NCBI GenBank assembly: GCA_023132435.1
Contig: JAGLYF010000095.1
Coordinates: 1-33,323, forward strand
Reading direction: 5' to 3'
DNA: 33,323 bases
Origin: Calditrichia bacterium
GTDB taxonomy: Bacteria > Calditrichota > Calditrichia > JAJRVZ01
Below, one piece after another: positions 15,099 to 24,813 of the stretch (the first letter of the stretch is position 1; each line of letters opens with the position of its first letter). A program made the position numbers and the translations under genes. The notes beneath the pieces were generated by a model. That model was not told the DNA's origin and searched no databases. It saw only the letters and a program-made list of their open reading frames with translations.

Positions 15099-16643
15099 AT
15101 GTTATCGAAAGTACATAGCAGTGCGATTAATGGGATTGATGCTTGCATTGTCGTAGTGGAAACCCACATGGAGGGTAATGTGCCTTCTTTTCATATGGTT
15201 GGTTTGCCTGATAATACGGTAAGGGAAAGCCGCGAACGTGTCATTTCTGCGATTAAAAATTCAGGCTTCACCTTCTCATTTAATCGCCGGATCACAATAA
15301 ACCTGGCACCGGCTGACCTGAAAAAAGGCGGAACATCCTATGATTTACCTATCGCTCTGAGCATTCTAAGCGCACAGGGTGAGTTAAGTGAAGAAAAGCT
15401 CGAAGATTTTGTCATACTGGGCGAACTAGCATTGGATGGTACCTTGAGACCTGTTCGTGGTGTGCTGTCATCGGCGGTCGAGGCGAGAAAAAAAGGCAAG
15501 AAAGGTCTGTTGATTCCTTACAAAAATGCTAAAGAAGCGGCGGTGGTAGCCCAGGGATTACAAGTTTTTCCTATTCAATCACTTACCGATGCTGTCAATT
15601 TTTTAAATAATGTTTTACCAATAGATCCGCTTAAAGTAAATCTTGATGATATTTTTAGTCAACAGCAGAGCTATCCACTCGATTTCAGGGATGTAAAAGG
15701 ACAGGAACACGTAAAGCGATCCCTGGAAGTGGCTGCAGCCGGAGGCCATAATATAATAATGATTGGTCCGCCAGGTTCCGGTAAAACGATGCTGGCCAAA
15801 CGATTCCCAACCATCCTTCCCAATCTGACACTTGATGAGTCATTGGAAACAACCAAAATACACTCAGTTGCCGGATTATTGTCACCCGGACAGGCCTTAA
15901 TTACAATCCGTCCTTTTCGTTCTCCTCATCACACCGTCTCCGATGCCGCTTTGGTTGGAGGAGGTAAATATCCCCGTCCGGGAGAAGTTAGCCTGGCCCA
16001 TCATGGTGTTCTTTTTCTCGATGAATTACCGGAGTTTAAAAAAAATGTTCTTGAAGTTCTGCGTCAGCCAATGGAAGATGGCTGGGTAACCATATCGCGG
16101 GCCAGCATGACTTTAACTTATCCGGCCAACTTTTTACTCGCTGCTGCTATGAATCCTTGCCCTTGTGGTTATTTTTCGGATCCGCTTCATGAATGTTCCT
16201 GCAATCCTCCTCAAATTCAAAAATATATGTCTCGAATTTCAGGACCACTACTGGACAGGATTGATATACATGTTGAAGTACCAGCAGTGAATTATAAAGA
16301 CCTAGCTTCAGATATGGATGGTGAATTATCATCATTGATAAGAGAAAGGGTTATCATGGCCAGAAAGTTGCAAACAGATCGGTTTAAAAAAGAAAGATCA
16401 ATATTTTCCAATGCTCATATGGAATCTCGTGAAATCAGAAGATATTGTAGACTGGATAATGAAGGCCGGATCAGGCTGAAAACAGCGATAACTAAACTGG
16501 GGCTGTCGGCGCGTGCCTACGACCGAATACTCAAAGTCTCCAGAACCATAGCCGATCTTGCACAATCAGAGAGAATTTTACCTGAACATATTGGAGAGGC
16601 GATACAGTATCGTAGTTTGGATCGGCAGCTATGGCTCTACTAA
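15099..16643 (+). CDS. comM: ComM/YifB-family AAA+ Mg-chelatase-like ATPase
   Basis: 514-aa YifB/ComM protein. In naturally transformable bacteria ComM is a hexameric helicase that promotes branch migration during DNA integration; many non-competent bacteria also carry it. N-terminal LonC-like domain ([17 protein letters not shown]), Walker A GPPGSGKT (223-230), Walker [10 protein letters not shown], a four-Cys zinc segment ([17 protein letters not shown]), and a C-terminal Mg-chelatase domain ([19 protein letters not shown]). Full length for the family. ATG 15099 follows AGGGGAAGAGAG at 15083-15094. It follows the GxxExxY cassette by 33 nt. Confidence 0.95.
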   Translation: MLSKVHSSAINGIDACIVVVETHMEGNVPSFHMVGLPDNTVRESRERVISAIKNSGFTFSFNRRITINLAPADLKKGGTSYDLPIALSILSAQGELSEEKLEDFVILGELALDGTLRPVRGVLSSAVEARKKGKKGLLIPYKNAKEAAVVAQGLQVFPIQSLTDAVNFLNNVLPIDPLKVNLDDIFSQQQSYPLDFRDVKGQEHVKRSLEVAAAGGHNIIMIGPPGSGKTMLAKRFPTILPNLTLDESLETTKIHSVAGLLSPGQALITIRPFRSPHHTVSDAALVGGGKYPRPGEVSLAHHGVLFLDELPEFKKNVLEVLRQPMEDGWVTISRASMTLTYPANFLLAAAMNPCPCGYFSDPLHECSCNPPQIQKYMSRISGPLLDRIDIHVEVPAVNYKDLASDMDGELSSLIRERVIMARKLQTDRFKKERSIFSNAHMESREIRRYCRLDNEGRIRLKTAITKLGLSARAYDRILKVSRTIADLAQSERILPEHIGEAIQYRSLDRQLWLY

Positions 16644-16651
16644 TATTTAGA

Positions 16652-16726
16652 TTTTTTTAACCGCAAAGATCACGCCCCGAGTACTCGGGGATTCGCCTAC
16701 TGGCGTGGTCTTTGCGGTTAAAAAAA
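16652..16726. repeat. Fold-back element with 25-bp arms and nested palindrome
   Basis: The left arm (16652-16676, T7 then AACCGCAAAGATCACGCC) pairs with the right arm (16702-16726, GGCGTGGTCTTTGCGGTT then A7) with one wobble. The core holds the perfect palindrome CCCCGAGTACTCGGGG (16675-16690). It lies 9 nt after comM. T-tracts are 5' of the stem on both strands, so it is not a standard terminator. Confidence 0.8.
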
Positions 16727-16862
16727 TAATTGAATAAGTATCATTTTATTATATTTAGCATTCCGAAACTTTATATATTTACCAGCATAAGAAATTTTGA
16801 GAGACAAAAGTTTGTAAATATTAGATTTCAACTACATCAAACATACAGGTGAATTTTGTAAA

Positions 16863-16880
16863 GACGCGATTTATTGCGTC
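16863..16880. repeat. GACGCGA/TTGCGTC hairpin repeat
   Basis: GACGCGA-TTTA-TTGCGTC, 7 bp with one wobble, followed by TCTCTACAAAAA at 16894-16906. It has the look of a dispersed GTAGAGACG-type repeat related to type A. The rest of the 16644-16942 spacer shows no gene. Confidence 0.6.
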
Positions 16881-16942
16881 TCTGCAAACATAGGTCTCTA
16901 CAAAAATAGAACTTTACAGATTTATATTGTGGTGAAACGGTC

Positions 16943-19900
16943 ATGCTTAAAAAGATACTTATCATTACTCCAATTGTCTTTGTACTTTTAATCGCCATAT
17001 TGGTTATCCTGCATTGGCAAACAGATATCGTTTCTGATCTAAGTAAGGATATCTTGAATGCAAACCTTGGTGAAGTCGCTCAATTCGAATACTCTTCTCT
17101 TTCAGGGGATTTGCTAAAGAATGTGATCATACGAGACCTTCGGGTATCATTCACCAGTGGGGTTCAGATAATATCAAATTATCTCAAATTTCGATACAGC
17201 CTTGACGAAACCATATCCGGTCGATATTTTTTCGATTTTATTCAGATTGACTCACTTTATGTCTATATCCCGCCCCCGGTGGATGAAACTGAACCCACTG
17301 ATGATGATTCTGATAAATCTATACAGGAAACCCTGAATCGATTAGCCTCTTCGATCCCGCTAAAAGACTTTCTGGCCAGATTGCCGGAATTTGGTGTCGA
17401 TGATCTTGAAATAGCGAACGGCACATTGATAATAGAAAATATCGATCGATCATTTGAAAATATTAAGTTAAATATGACTGCATTACACCAGGGAGAAACT
17501 CTGGAATTGAATATTGAGAGACTCAGCGGGGTAGAGAGAAGCAGAAATTTTGAATTAATTCTTTTACAGGCACAGATAATAGGAAATGAGAAGAGAATTA
17601 ATCTCAATCAATTAGAGGTTCAAACCCCATATTCACAAATTCATGGTTATACTGAAATTACTCTTGGTGACAGTCTGTGGGTGGTACTTGGATTAGAGGA
17701 TACGCACATCTCATTTGAAGACGTCCAGACAGTTTCTGCGGCTAATTTTGCCGATTCCGGATATATTGATTTAGCTGTGGATCTCGTCGGACATCCTCAT
17801 AGATTTTCTGCAACTGTGGTTTGTGCCGGAAAATTGAATGAATATCGTGTTGATTCCCTGGTAATTGACGGAGATTACCAGCAGGGGGAAATAACCCTGA
17901 GAAACGGATTGATTGTCCGAGACACAACCTCGGTACATTTTAGGGGTAAGATTGCTGAAAACAACAATGTGCTCGATTTGTATTTTGCGAATTTAAACCT
18001 GGTTGATATTCAACCTGACTTAATTAATACTGATCTGACCGGTTCCTTCTATTTGAAAACCGAATCGCTCAGAGATCCCTTTTTAAATGGAATCGGGAGA
18101 GCAAAACTGTTTCATTCAATAATAGATACCTCCTATCTCGATACCGTTAATTTTGCTATCCATGCAAAAGATCGTCTGATTAAAATTATCGAGCCTTCAT
18201 ATATTCGCATCGGTGAAAATTCCGTATTTTATTTTTCCGGTCAGCTGGATAAAGATCAGAATGTTGATCTTAAATTATCTACGGAAAAAAATTCAATCAA
18301 TTCACTGACATCGGCCCTTAATCTTCCTTCGGCTAAGGGGTCTTTTGATGGTAATTTTTTCTTATCGGGAAAACTTACTGATCCTGATCTTGAAGGATAT
18401 TTGTGGATACCTCACCTCGAAAAAGAATCGTTTGAACTCGATTCAATGATAATGCAAATCAATCTCAAAAGATTAGTGACGAGTCGTCAGGGAAGGGGCC
18501 TGATTATGGCCTCGCATTGGCACTATGATAGCCTGGAAATTAATCAAACAATTGCCAACGTTATTTTTGACAGTAATCGTGTTGTGATCGATACCTTACT
18601 CTTTGCTAACAAATTGAACTATGTCTCAAGTACGGGCTTTATAGAAGCGCTTGGAGACACCATCGATATTGTTTTCGACTTTTTCAGATTGAATTATCAG
18701 AATACCTGGTTAGAAAATGAGGAGAATCTTTATTTCAGGCTTGCGCCTGAAGAATACGTGATTGAGAGTGCGATATTCAGGGAGTCTAATGATGGTATAA
18801 TCGAGATACGAGGGTATTGGGATCGCATAAATGACGATATGCAACTGGGATTATATTTAGAAAATATTAGCTTTTCTCCCTTTAGACAATTTATGCAAAA
18901 AGATTTTAATTTTTCCGGTACAGTGGATGCTGATATTGAACTCGTAAATCCCATATCAGATCCGGAGTTGGATGTGGACCTTCGGGGTCGGGATCTGGAA
19001 ATAAATCTAATACCGTTGGGCGATGTTCATTGTACATTTAAATATGCACAACAAGAATTATTAATCGATGAATTCAAAATGTCGTATGGTACATCAACCC
19101 TGGATGTTGATGGCGATATTGCTGTTAGTTGGAAATCAACCGGAGAGACAGGACAACTTAATATTCTTCAGGAAAGTTTCGCCGATATACGGATCTACTG
19201 GAAAAATCTCCGCCTGGAAAATTATTTTGTTCCTCTGAAATTACCAAAACCTCCGAAAGGAAACGTTTCCGGTCATCTGTTTCTTGAAGGGACAATTATT
19301 GATCCGAAGGGACAACTCACCCTTATCGCAGAGAATATTTCATATAATAAATTTAAAAGTGATAGTCTTTATCTAAGAGCCAGATTTAATCGTGACTCTC
19401 TCATTGTGGAACAATTGGATTTTGATTTAAATGATACAGATCTTTCAGGAACAGGATGGCATTTGCTCAATCTGGATATTGCAAACATGGATTCTATATT
19501 TACCGGTTATCCCTTCCAACTTAATTTGGTAAGTAAAGATGACCAGATAAATTTTATAGGAAATTTTCTTGATCAGGTGGAACGAATCGAAGGGCCTTAT
19601 GAAGCTGCATTTACCATTGGCGGTACTTTAGAAAGGCCAGCCCTGGTTGACGGGTATTTTAGAATGGAAGATGGTCAAATGATCCTCTCCCGTATCCGGA
19701 ATCCTATAACGGAGCTTGAAATTGATGCGACCATCGATAGTTCTATACTGGTGATTAACTCTCTATCAGCCTATGCCAATAAGGAAACTGATTTCTGGGA
19801 TGATGTTATTGGTGTAGTGAATAGTCTGTTTCGTATTTTTCGGGGAGAAACAAGGCGGGAGGGAGGTTTATATGGAGATGGATATATTATACTTGAAGAT

Positions 19901-20947
19901 TTAACACACCCAAAGATCGATCTTTCTTTAAATGCCTATAAACTATATTTAGACTATTTCGTGGAGAATACAAATTTTATTATCACTACAAATGATTTAC
20001 ATATATTTGGAAGAGATACGATCGCCATTGAAGGTAGCGTCACAATAGAAGAAGGAAACTATATTGTCGACTTGGATAAAGTGAAAAAAAATATATATTT
20101 AGCAAGCACTAAGGTGGAACAAACCCGGCCAATGACCTGGAATCTGGATCTCTCGATTCCCGGTAATTTTAATATTACCAGTTCACAATTGGATTTGTTA
20201 AACAATTTTAAATTTGAAATAATGGGGGATCTACGGACAATTCAGGAGGCGAATGCGCCAAACATGGATTTAACCGGTCACCTGGAAATAATTTCGGGAA
20301 AGTATGGTTCCTGGGGTCAGAATTTTGGCATTAAGACAGGAACGATAGATTTTACTGATCCCAAAGTCATAAATCCTGATATAGATATCAGTGCAGAAAA
20401 AAGGACCGGAGATTATATCGTCGAGTTAAATCTGAGTGGTAACCTTGATAAACTTGTTCAGCATGTACAGGTAAAGGATATTAATGGGAATTATCTCACC
20501 AATTTAACTGACCAGGAGGTGCTCAGCCTGGTAAGTCTGGGAACGATCGACTTTAATGTAGCAAATGCCGGAGGACATCTGATCGGCACTTCTGTGGAAA
20601 CGGCCATTGAAAGAGGGACAGAAGCGTTAACAGGCCTCGACAAAGTTGAGATCTCCTCCAGTAAAGGCGGCAATCTAATTGATATACAATCGATGAAACT
20701 GAATGAAGGTATAAAGGATGCATCTGTGTCGTTAGGTAAGTATCTGACCAGTGATTTGTATGTTGAATATACAGGAATGTTTGGATCCAGCGCGGTCCCT
20801 GCGCCGACAGTAACCTGGAACCCCGGTAACCAGTTGGGTATACAATATCGCATCAATAAAAACTGGTCAATAGATAGTTACTATCTCAGAACTCAGAGAG
20901 GAAATAACATCTATAATGTTTCACTTGCCTGGAAGTTGTCCTTTTAA
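16943..20947 (+). CDS. tamB: TamB-family (AsmA-like/DUF490) inner-membrane-anchored translocation or lipid-transport protein
   Basis: 1334-aa TamB-type protein. An N-terminal signal anchor (IITPIVFVLLIAILVILHW, about 5-23) precedes a long, Asp/Leu/Ile-rich repetitive beta-taco region expected to span the periplasm. The C-terminal TamB domain is recognised by GHLEIISGKYGSWGQNF, FDFTDPKV-type wording (IDFTDPKVINPDIDI), TDQEVLSLVSLG and a final beta strand (YNVSLAWKLSF). TamB works with TamA/BamA in outer-membrane protein assembly and is implicated in phospholipid transport. The Omp85 gene directly downstream fits that partnership. ATG 16943 is preceded by GGTGAAACGG, a weak ribosome binding site. 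Confidence 0.9.
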   Translation: MLKKILIITPIVFVLLIAILVILHWQTDIVSDLSKDILNANLGEVAQFEYSSLSGDLLKNVIIRDLRVSFTSGVQIISNYLKFRYSLDETISGRYFFDFIQIDSLYVYIPPPVDETEPTDDDSDKSIQETLNRLASSIPLKDFLARLPEFGVDDLEIANGTLIIENIDRSFENIKLNMTALHQGETLELNIERLSGVERSRNFELILLQAQIIGNEKRINLNQLEVQTPYSQIHGYTEITLGDSLWVVLGLEDTHISFEDVQTVSAANFADSGYIDLAVDLVGHPHRFSATVVCAGKLNEYRVDSLVIDGDYQQGEITLRNGLIVRDTTSVHFRGKIAENNNVLDLYFANLNLVDIQPDLINTDLTGSFYLKTESLRDPFLNGIGRAKLFHSIIDTSYLDTVNFAIHAKDRLIKIIEPSYIRIGENSVFYFSGQLDKDQNVDLKLSTEKNSINSLTSALNLPSAKGSFDGNFFLSGKLTDPDLEGYLWIPHLEKESFELDSMIMQINLKRLVTSRQGRGLIMASHWHYDSLEINQTIANVIFDSNRVVIDTLLFANKLNYVSSTGFIEALGDTIDIVFDFFRLNYQNTWLENEENLYFRLAPEEYVIESAIFRESNDGIIEIRGYWDRINDDMQLGLYLENISFSPFRQFMQKDFNFSGTVDADIELVNPISDPELDVDLRGRDLEINLIPLGDVHCTFKYAQQELLIDEFKMSYGTSTLDVDGDIAVSWKSTGETGQLNILQESFADIRIYWKNLRLENYFVPLKLPKPPKGNVSGHLFLEGTIIDPKGQLTLIAENISYNKFKSDSLYLRARFNRDSLIVEQLDFDLNDTDLSGTGWHLLNLDIANMDSIFTGYPFQLNLVSKDDQINFIGNFLDQVERIEGPYEAAFTIGGTLERPALVDGYFRMEDGQMILSRIRNPITELEIDATIDSSILVINSLSAYANKETDFWDDVIGVVNSLFRIFRGETRREGGLYGDGYIILEDLTHPKIDLSLNAYKLYLDYFVENTNFIITTNDLHIFGRDTIAIEGSVTIEEGNYIVDLDKVKKNIYLASTKVEQTRPMTWNLDLSIPGNFNITSSQLDLLNNFKFEIMGDLRTIQEANAPNMDLTGHLEIISGKYGSWGQNFGIKTGTIDFTDPKVINPDIDISAEKRTGDYIVELNLSGNLDKLVQHVQVKDINGNYLTNLTDQEVLSLVSLGTIDFNVANAGGHLIGTSVETAIERGTEALTGLDKVEISSSKGGNLIDIQSMKLNEGIKDASVSLGKYLTSDLYVEYTGMFGSSAVPAPTVTWNPGNQLGIQYRINKNWSIDSYYLRTQRGNNIYNVSLAWKLSF

Positions 20948-21250
20948 TATAACAATATAATTGATAGTAGTCTGGATTCCTCCCGCAAAGGAGGATGTGG
21001 CAGATTTGGTAATTTTAAATAATTTTTTTATTAAAAGATACAAAGTGTCATTCCCGCGAAAGCGGGAATCTAAATAAGCAATAAGTTAGGCAATTATTTT
21101 TCATGGATCCCTGCTTTCGCAGGGATGACATTTTTGCATTAGTCCTACATTCTGCAACAGGCTCAAAAGTGGAAGTGGAATGACAAGCGTATTCCACAAA
21201 TGAGTTGAAAATTCTTCACAAATTGTTGAAAAGATGAAAATAGATATCAG
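20948..21250. other. Spacer tamB-Omp85 with fold-back repeat
   Basis: Holds a TCCTCC/GGAGGA hairpin (20978-20995) and the fold-back element 21046-21130. No gene or clear promoter motif found. Confidence 0.65.
21046..21130. repeat. Fold-back element with ends TGTCATTCCCGC / GCAGGGATGACA
   Basis: The left end contains hairpin ATTCCCGC-GAAA-GCGGGAAT (21050-21069) and the right end ATCCCTGC-TTTC-GCAGGGAT (21107-21126). The two ends are near-reverse complements of each other (TGTCAT...ATGACA). The short motif resembles a dispersed intergenic repeat seen in many bacterial genomes. Confidence 0.75.
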
Positions 21251-23140
21251 ATGATAAATCCTCATGATAGAATCCGATACCTACAGATTACGGTTATCTG
21301 CCTGATAGTTCTCATCTGTACTATCTCACTTAGTCAGTCACTGGAAATATCTGAAATTAGTTTTAAAGGTGTTGTTTCCTTTTCAGAAAATGAACTAACT
21401 GATATACTTCATTCTGAGGAAGATGAAGAATTTGATGCGCGGTTGGTTAAACTTGATAAGATCCTTTTGACCAATTTTTATCGTCAGAATGGTTTCTTAA
21501 CCGTCACTGTATTTGATAGTTTAATCATCAATAGCGTAACGAATGAAGTAAAAGTCATTTATGAGCTGGTGGAGGGACAAAGATACTATCTTGACAGAAT
21601 TGAGTTTGAGGGAAATGAATTATATTCGCGAGATGCACTTCTTAATAGTTTTGAGGGAATGACTCCGGGAAATCCATTTGATGAAGGGATGATGAAAAGT
21701 GCAAAACAGGGTATGGAAAATCTGTATTATAATAATGGAAAACCATTTGTAGTTCTCTCATTCGATTATGAAATCGAAAATGACTCCATGGTGGTAATAA
21801 AATGCGCGATAAAAGAAAATCAGACAGTGACCATAAAGGATATGGAATATCTAGGCGTAGAGCTCGTTCAGCACTTTATAATTTATCGTGAACTGGAAAT
21901 AAAACGAGGAGAAATTTATAGCAGGGAAGAACTCGCCCTGTCTCATAGAAACTTGTACCGGACAGGTCTTTTCGAATATGTACGTTTTGAGCTAAAACCG
22001 ACTGAAGACTCAACCCAGGCGGTGCTTGTTATTCAGGTTCATGAGAAAGATCCAGCCTGGATAGGTGCTCGCATTGGTTTCACACATGAAGATGAAGAAT
22101 CATATGGCAATAAGATTGAGTTAGCTCTGGAGGGGGGGCATAGGAATTTATGGGGTACCGGTCGTAGCCTTAGTTTGCATGTTGTTCCTTCCCTGGCATA
22201 CGACATAGAATCTAAAAAGGCAATTAATCCTGACAATCATATCAGTCTGATCTTTGTCGAGCCATGGATAGGTTATACCAAAACTCCTGGAGTTTTCATG
22301 ACTTCGTATCATTTGTACCGACCGTTAAACAGTGCAGATTTTAATGTTTTACGATTTAATTTTGGTGTCTCAAGGGAACTTACCCCTATCATAGATTTGA
22401 GGGGATCTTTAGAAGCAAAATTGGTAACACTGTTAGAAGAAGGAATCATTGATACAACCCTTGAAGCAGATGCCAATCGCGATCAGGTATACAGTATTTT
22501 AACATATGGTAAAAGAGATACAAGAAATAATTTTTTTAATCCGACAAATGGATCATTATCAGACCTGAGCCTCGGATATTCGTATTCAATTGGTGAATTG
22601 GAGAGTGGTGGTAAAGAAATTAAAACTTATATTACTCTTATTTCATCGTGGAAAAGATATCAGCCATTAAAATGGAAACCGTTTAAAAAAAGAGAAGGGA
22701 TGACTATTGCTACTCGACTAAAGGGTGGAGCGATATTTGAAATAGGCCCTACAAAAAATTTACCAATCTCGGATCTCTTTTTTGCCGGGGGCGCGACGAC
22801 AGTCAGGGGATACCCGGAGCAGTTATTAGGTCCAACCACGTTTGATTCCGAAGGATATAAAAATAAAGCGATTGGCGGAAAATTACTTTACTTAATGAAT
22901 GTAGAAATTCGAATTCCTATATATTGGTTGTTTGTTGGAGAGATCTTTCTGGATGGTGGTAACGTTTGGCGAGAAATATCAGATTTTAATCCTACAGAGA
23001 TAAAATTTTCTACCGGATTGGGACTCGTTTTATTAACGCCGGTTGGACCCATTCGCTTTGATTATGGTGTCAAATTAAATAAAGAAGATTCAGATAAAAC
23101 ACGCGATGCGTTTCATTTTGGGCTGTATTTCGCCTTCTAA
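21251..23140 (+). CDS. Omp85-superfamily outer-membrane protein (TamA/BamA-like)
   Basis: 629-aa Omp85 protein. N-terminal hydrophobic signal (TVICLIVLICTISLSQS, about 15-31), about three POTRA-like repeats (for example ISEISFKGVVSFSENEL, LDRIEFEGNELYSRDAL, IKDMEYLGVELVQHFII), then a 16-strand-type barrel from about residue 270. The conserved lid-loop motif is VRGYPEQLLG (the VRG[FY] motif), and it ends PVGPIRFDYGVKL...HFGLYFAF with a C-terminal aromatic. Length and position next to tamB favour a TamA-like role over the main BamA (typically five POTRAs, about 800 aa). ATG 21251 lacks a clear ribosome binding site. Confidence 0.88.
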   Translation: MINPHDRIRYLQITVICLIVLICTISLSQSLEISEISFKGVVSFSENELTDILHSEEDEEFDARLVKLDKILLTNFYRQNGFLTVTVFDSLIINSVTNEVKVIYELVEGQRYYLDRIEFEGNELYSRDALLNSFEGMTPGNPFDEGMMKSAKQGMENLYYNNGKPFVVLSFDYEIENDSMVVIKCAIKENQTVTIKDMEYLGVELVQHFIIYRELEIKRGEIYSREELALSHRNLYRTGLFEYVRFELKPTEDSTQAVLVIQVHEKDPAWIGARIGFTHEDEESYGNKIELALEGGHRNLWGTGRSLSLHVVPSLAYDIESKKAINPDNHISLIFVEPWIGYTKTPGVFMTSYHLYRPLNSADFNVLRFNFGVSRELTPIIDLRGSLEAKLVTLLEEGIIDTTLEADANRDQVYSILTYGKRDTRNNFFNPTNGSLSDLSLGYSYSIGELESGGKEIKTYITLISSWKRYQPLKWKPFKKREGMTIATRLKGGAIFEIGPTKNLPISDLFFAGGATTVRGYPEQLLGPTTFDSEGYKNKAIGGKLLYLMNVEIRIPIYWLFVGEIFLDGGNVWREISDFNPTEIKFSTGLGLVLLTPVGPIRFDYGVKLNKEDSDKTRDAFHFGLYFAF

Positions 23141-23206
23141 GGTTTGCATTTGATTTTTACAATAACTATTCTTCTTGATATTCTATTAATTAACCCACCC
23201 CTTAAT

Positions 23207-23303
23207 CCCCTCCCTCATGCATGAGGGAGGGGAAAGGCCCTATTTATAGGGCCCTGGGAGAATTATTCAAAGATGTAGTCCATCTTGGAGATGGGCTACA
23301 TCT
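23207..23303. other. Run of three hairpins after Omp85 gene
   Basis: A perfect 26-nt palindrome (23207-23232, CCCCTCCCTCATG and its complement), then GGCCCTA-TTTA-TAGGGCC (23236-23253), then a 14-bp stem with one wobble (AGATGTAGTCCATC at 23271-23284, complement at 23290-23303, TTGGA loop). None is followed by a U-run. They may end the upstream transcript or be repeats. Confidence 0.6.
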
Positions 23304-23378
23304 ATATTATAATAGTATAAATTTCATCTTGTTTCCCAAAGGTATCAAAAATAACGTTTGCTAAGTTATGGAGGTTTT

Positions 23379-24089
23379 ATGTTAAATCACATCTGGTTTG
23401 CAATGATCTTACTCGCTATTCTTATCGCAGCAGGAAGTGATATTTATAATGAATTACTGGCTCCACAGCCCACAGGCATTTCCGGGCAAAAAGCAGAGAC
23501 TCGAAATTTAAATGAAGAAACTAAACTGGGAAGGGTGACCAGTGCAGCATTGGAGGGTGCCAGTACGGCGGTTGAAATTGCCATTGGACTCATCGGTATC
23601 ATGGCTCTTTGGTTGGGGGTTATGAAGGTGGCTGAGGAGGCAGGTATAATGAAAATAATCGCTCGAATAGTCAGGCCGATAACTCGGTGGCTTTTTCCAA
23701 AGATACCGGAAGATCATCCTGCGATTGGCGCAATGATTATGAATATTGCTGCCAATATGATGGGATTAAGTAACGCCGCAACACCCCTCGGATTGAAAGC
23801 AATGGAAGAGCTGGACACTTTGAATCCCAATAAAGGAGAGGCAACAGATGATATGTGTACTTTTCTGGTAATTAATACCAGCGCGATAACACTTCTACCG
23901 GCAACAGCTATTGCTATCAGAGCATCACTGGGTTCGGCAAATCCTCAAATGATTATTGTTCCCGCAGTTCTTGCCGCCACTTGTGCGACGATCGTCGGTC
24001 TCACAACGGTAAAGATAATTCAGGCTTTTAACCGAAAAAAAGATGTTAAATATATAAATACAACGAACCGCAAAAATCGCAAAGATTAA
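23379..24089 (+). CDS. spmA: SpmA-like nucleoside-recognition-domain membrane protein
   Basis: 236-aa membrane protein matching SpmA (nucleoside recognition/gate domain). Hydrophobic segments are at the N terminus (WFAMILLAILIAAG), in the centre (VEIAIGLIGIMALWLGVM) and near the end (MIIVPAVLAATCATIVGL). Conserved family block: HPAIGAMIMNIAANMMGLSNAATP. In spore formers SpmA/B affect spore-core dehydration. In a Gram-negative bacterium they more likely form a transporter or gate of unknown substrate. ATG 23379 has GGAGG 4 nt upstream (23370-23374); an in-frame TTG at 23358 is less likely. The last ten residues (NTTNRKNRKD) and the stop are encoded by a repeat sequence (AACCGCAAAAATCGCAAAG). 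Confidence 0.9.
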   Translation: MLNHIWFAMILLAILIAAGSDIYNELLAPQPTGISGQKAETRNLNEETKLGRVTSAALEGASTAVEIAIGLIGIMALWLGVMKVAEEAGIMKIIARIVRPITRWLFPKIPEDHPAIGAMIMNIAANMMGLSNAATPLGLKAMEELDTLNPNKGEATDDMCTFLVINTSAITLLPATAIAIRASLGSANPQMIIVPAVLAATCATIVGLTTVKIIQAFNRKKDVKYINTTNRKNRKD

Positions 24090-24102
24090 TTGCTTTTTTA
24101 CT

Positions 24103-24127
24103 GGCTACGACGCTCTGCGTCGTAGCC
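24103..24127. repeat. Hairpin GGCTACGACGC/GCGTCGTAGCC
   Basis: 11-bp perfect stem with TCT loop between spmA and spmB. A companion hairpin (24146-24168) has the complementary core. Confidence 0.75.
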
Positions 24128-24145
24128 ATAATACGTAACAGGAGT

Positions 24146-24168
24146 GTTCCGACGCAGAGCGTCGGAAC
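24146..24168. repeat. Hairpin GTTCCGACGC/GCGTCGGAAC
   Basis: 10-bp perfect stem with AGA loop. Its core CGACGCAGAGCGTCG is the reverse complement of the CGACGCTCTGCGTCG core at 24103-24127. Both sit between AACCGCAAAAATCGCAAAG (about 24066-24084) and TTTGCACTCTTTGCGGTT (about 24184-24201), an inverted outer pair. Confidence 0.75.
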
Positions 24169-24230
24169 AAGAGTAAATTATACTTTGCACTCTTTGCGGT
24201 TAAATATAATATATGATTGAAAGGTGATAA

Positions 24231-24770
24231 ATGGAATATTTTAAATTAACGCTGGATTGGGCTTCAATTGCTGTGATTCCCCTAATTCTCTTACTTTTTC
24301 TCAGCATTGGATATTTTAAAAAGGTCAAGGTTTATGAGCAGTTTGTAGAAGGTGCGAAGGAGGGTTTTCAGATTGGTGTGAAAATTATTCCATATCTGGT
24401 AGCTATGCTGGTTGCGATTGCCATGTTCCGGGCCAGCGGGGCACTGGATATATTGACATATGTTCTGAAACCATTTACTGATTTTATTGGGATGCCTTCA
24501 GAGGTACTTCCCATGGCAATGATGCGACCTCTCTCAGGTAGTGGATCTCTTGGTGTAATGACTGAATTAATGAAAACCCACGGGGTAGATTCACTTATTG
24601 GTTTTATTTCATCGACCATGTTTGGCAGCACTGAAACCACCTTCTATGTGATTGCTGTTTATTTTGGTGCGGTAAATATTCAGAAAACACGTTATGCGCT
24701 ACCCGCGGGTTTGATGGCAGATGTGGCAGGCCTTATTGCAGCGACTTTAATCTGCACAGCAATCTTTTAG
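24231..24770 (+). CDS. spmB: SpmB-like nucleoside-recognition-domain membrane protein
   Basis: 179-aa membrane partner of SpmA. Hydrophobic N terminus (IAVIPLILLLFLSIGYF), family block GFQIGVKIIPYLVAMLVAIAMFRASGALD, the segment MMRPLSGSGSLGVMTE, and FGSTETTFYVIAVYFG near the C terminus. SpmA and SpmB form a pair of gate-domain proteins in the family, consistent with adjacency. ATG 24231 follows AAAGGTGA at 24219-24226. The 141-nt gap to spmA is made of nested repeats rather than sequence with visible signals. Confidence 0.9.
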   Translation: MEYFKLTLDWASIAVIPLILLLFLSIGYFKKVKVYEQFVEGAKEGFQIGVKIIPYLVAMLVAIAMFRASGALDILTYVLKPFTDFIGMPSEVLPMAMMRPLSGSGSLGVMTELMKTHGVDSLIGFISSTMFGSTETTFYVIAVYFGAVNIQKTRYALPAGLMADVAGLIAATLICTAIF

Positions 24771-24813
24771 TTTTCCTGATAATTTTTCGCGGTCAAAAGA
24801 AAATTTGGATAAT

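Noticed and set aside
16652-16726. Rho-independent terminator after comM
   Set aside because: T-tracts lie 5' of the stem on both strands, with A7 after it, the opposite of the terminator rule.
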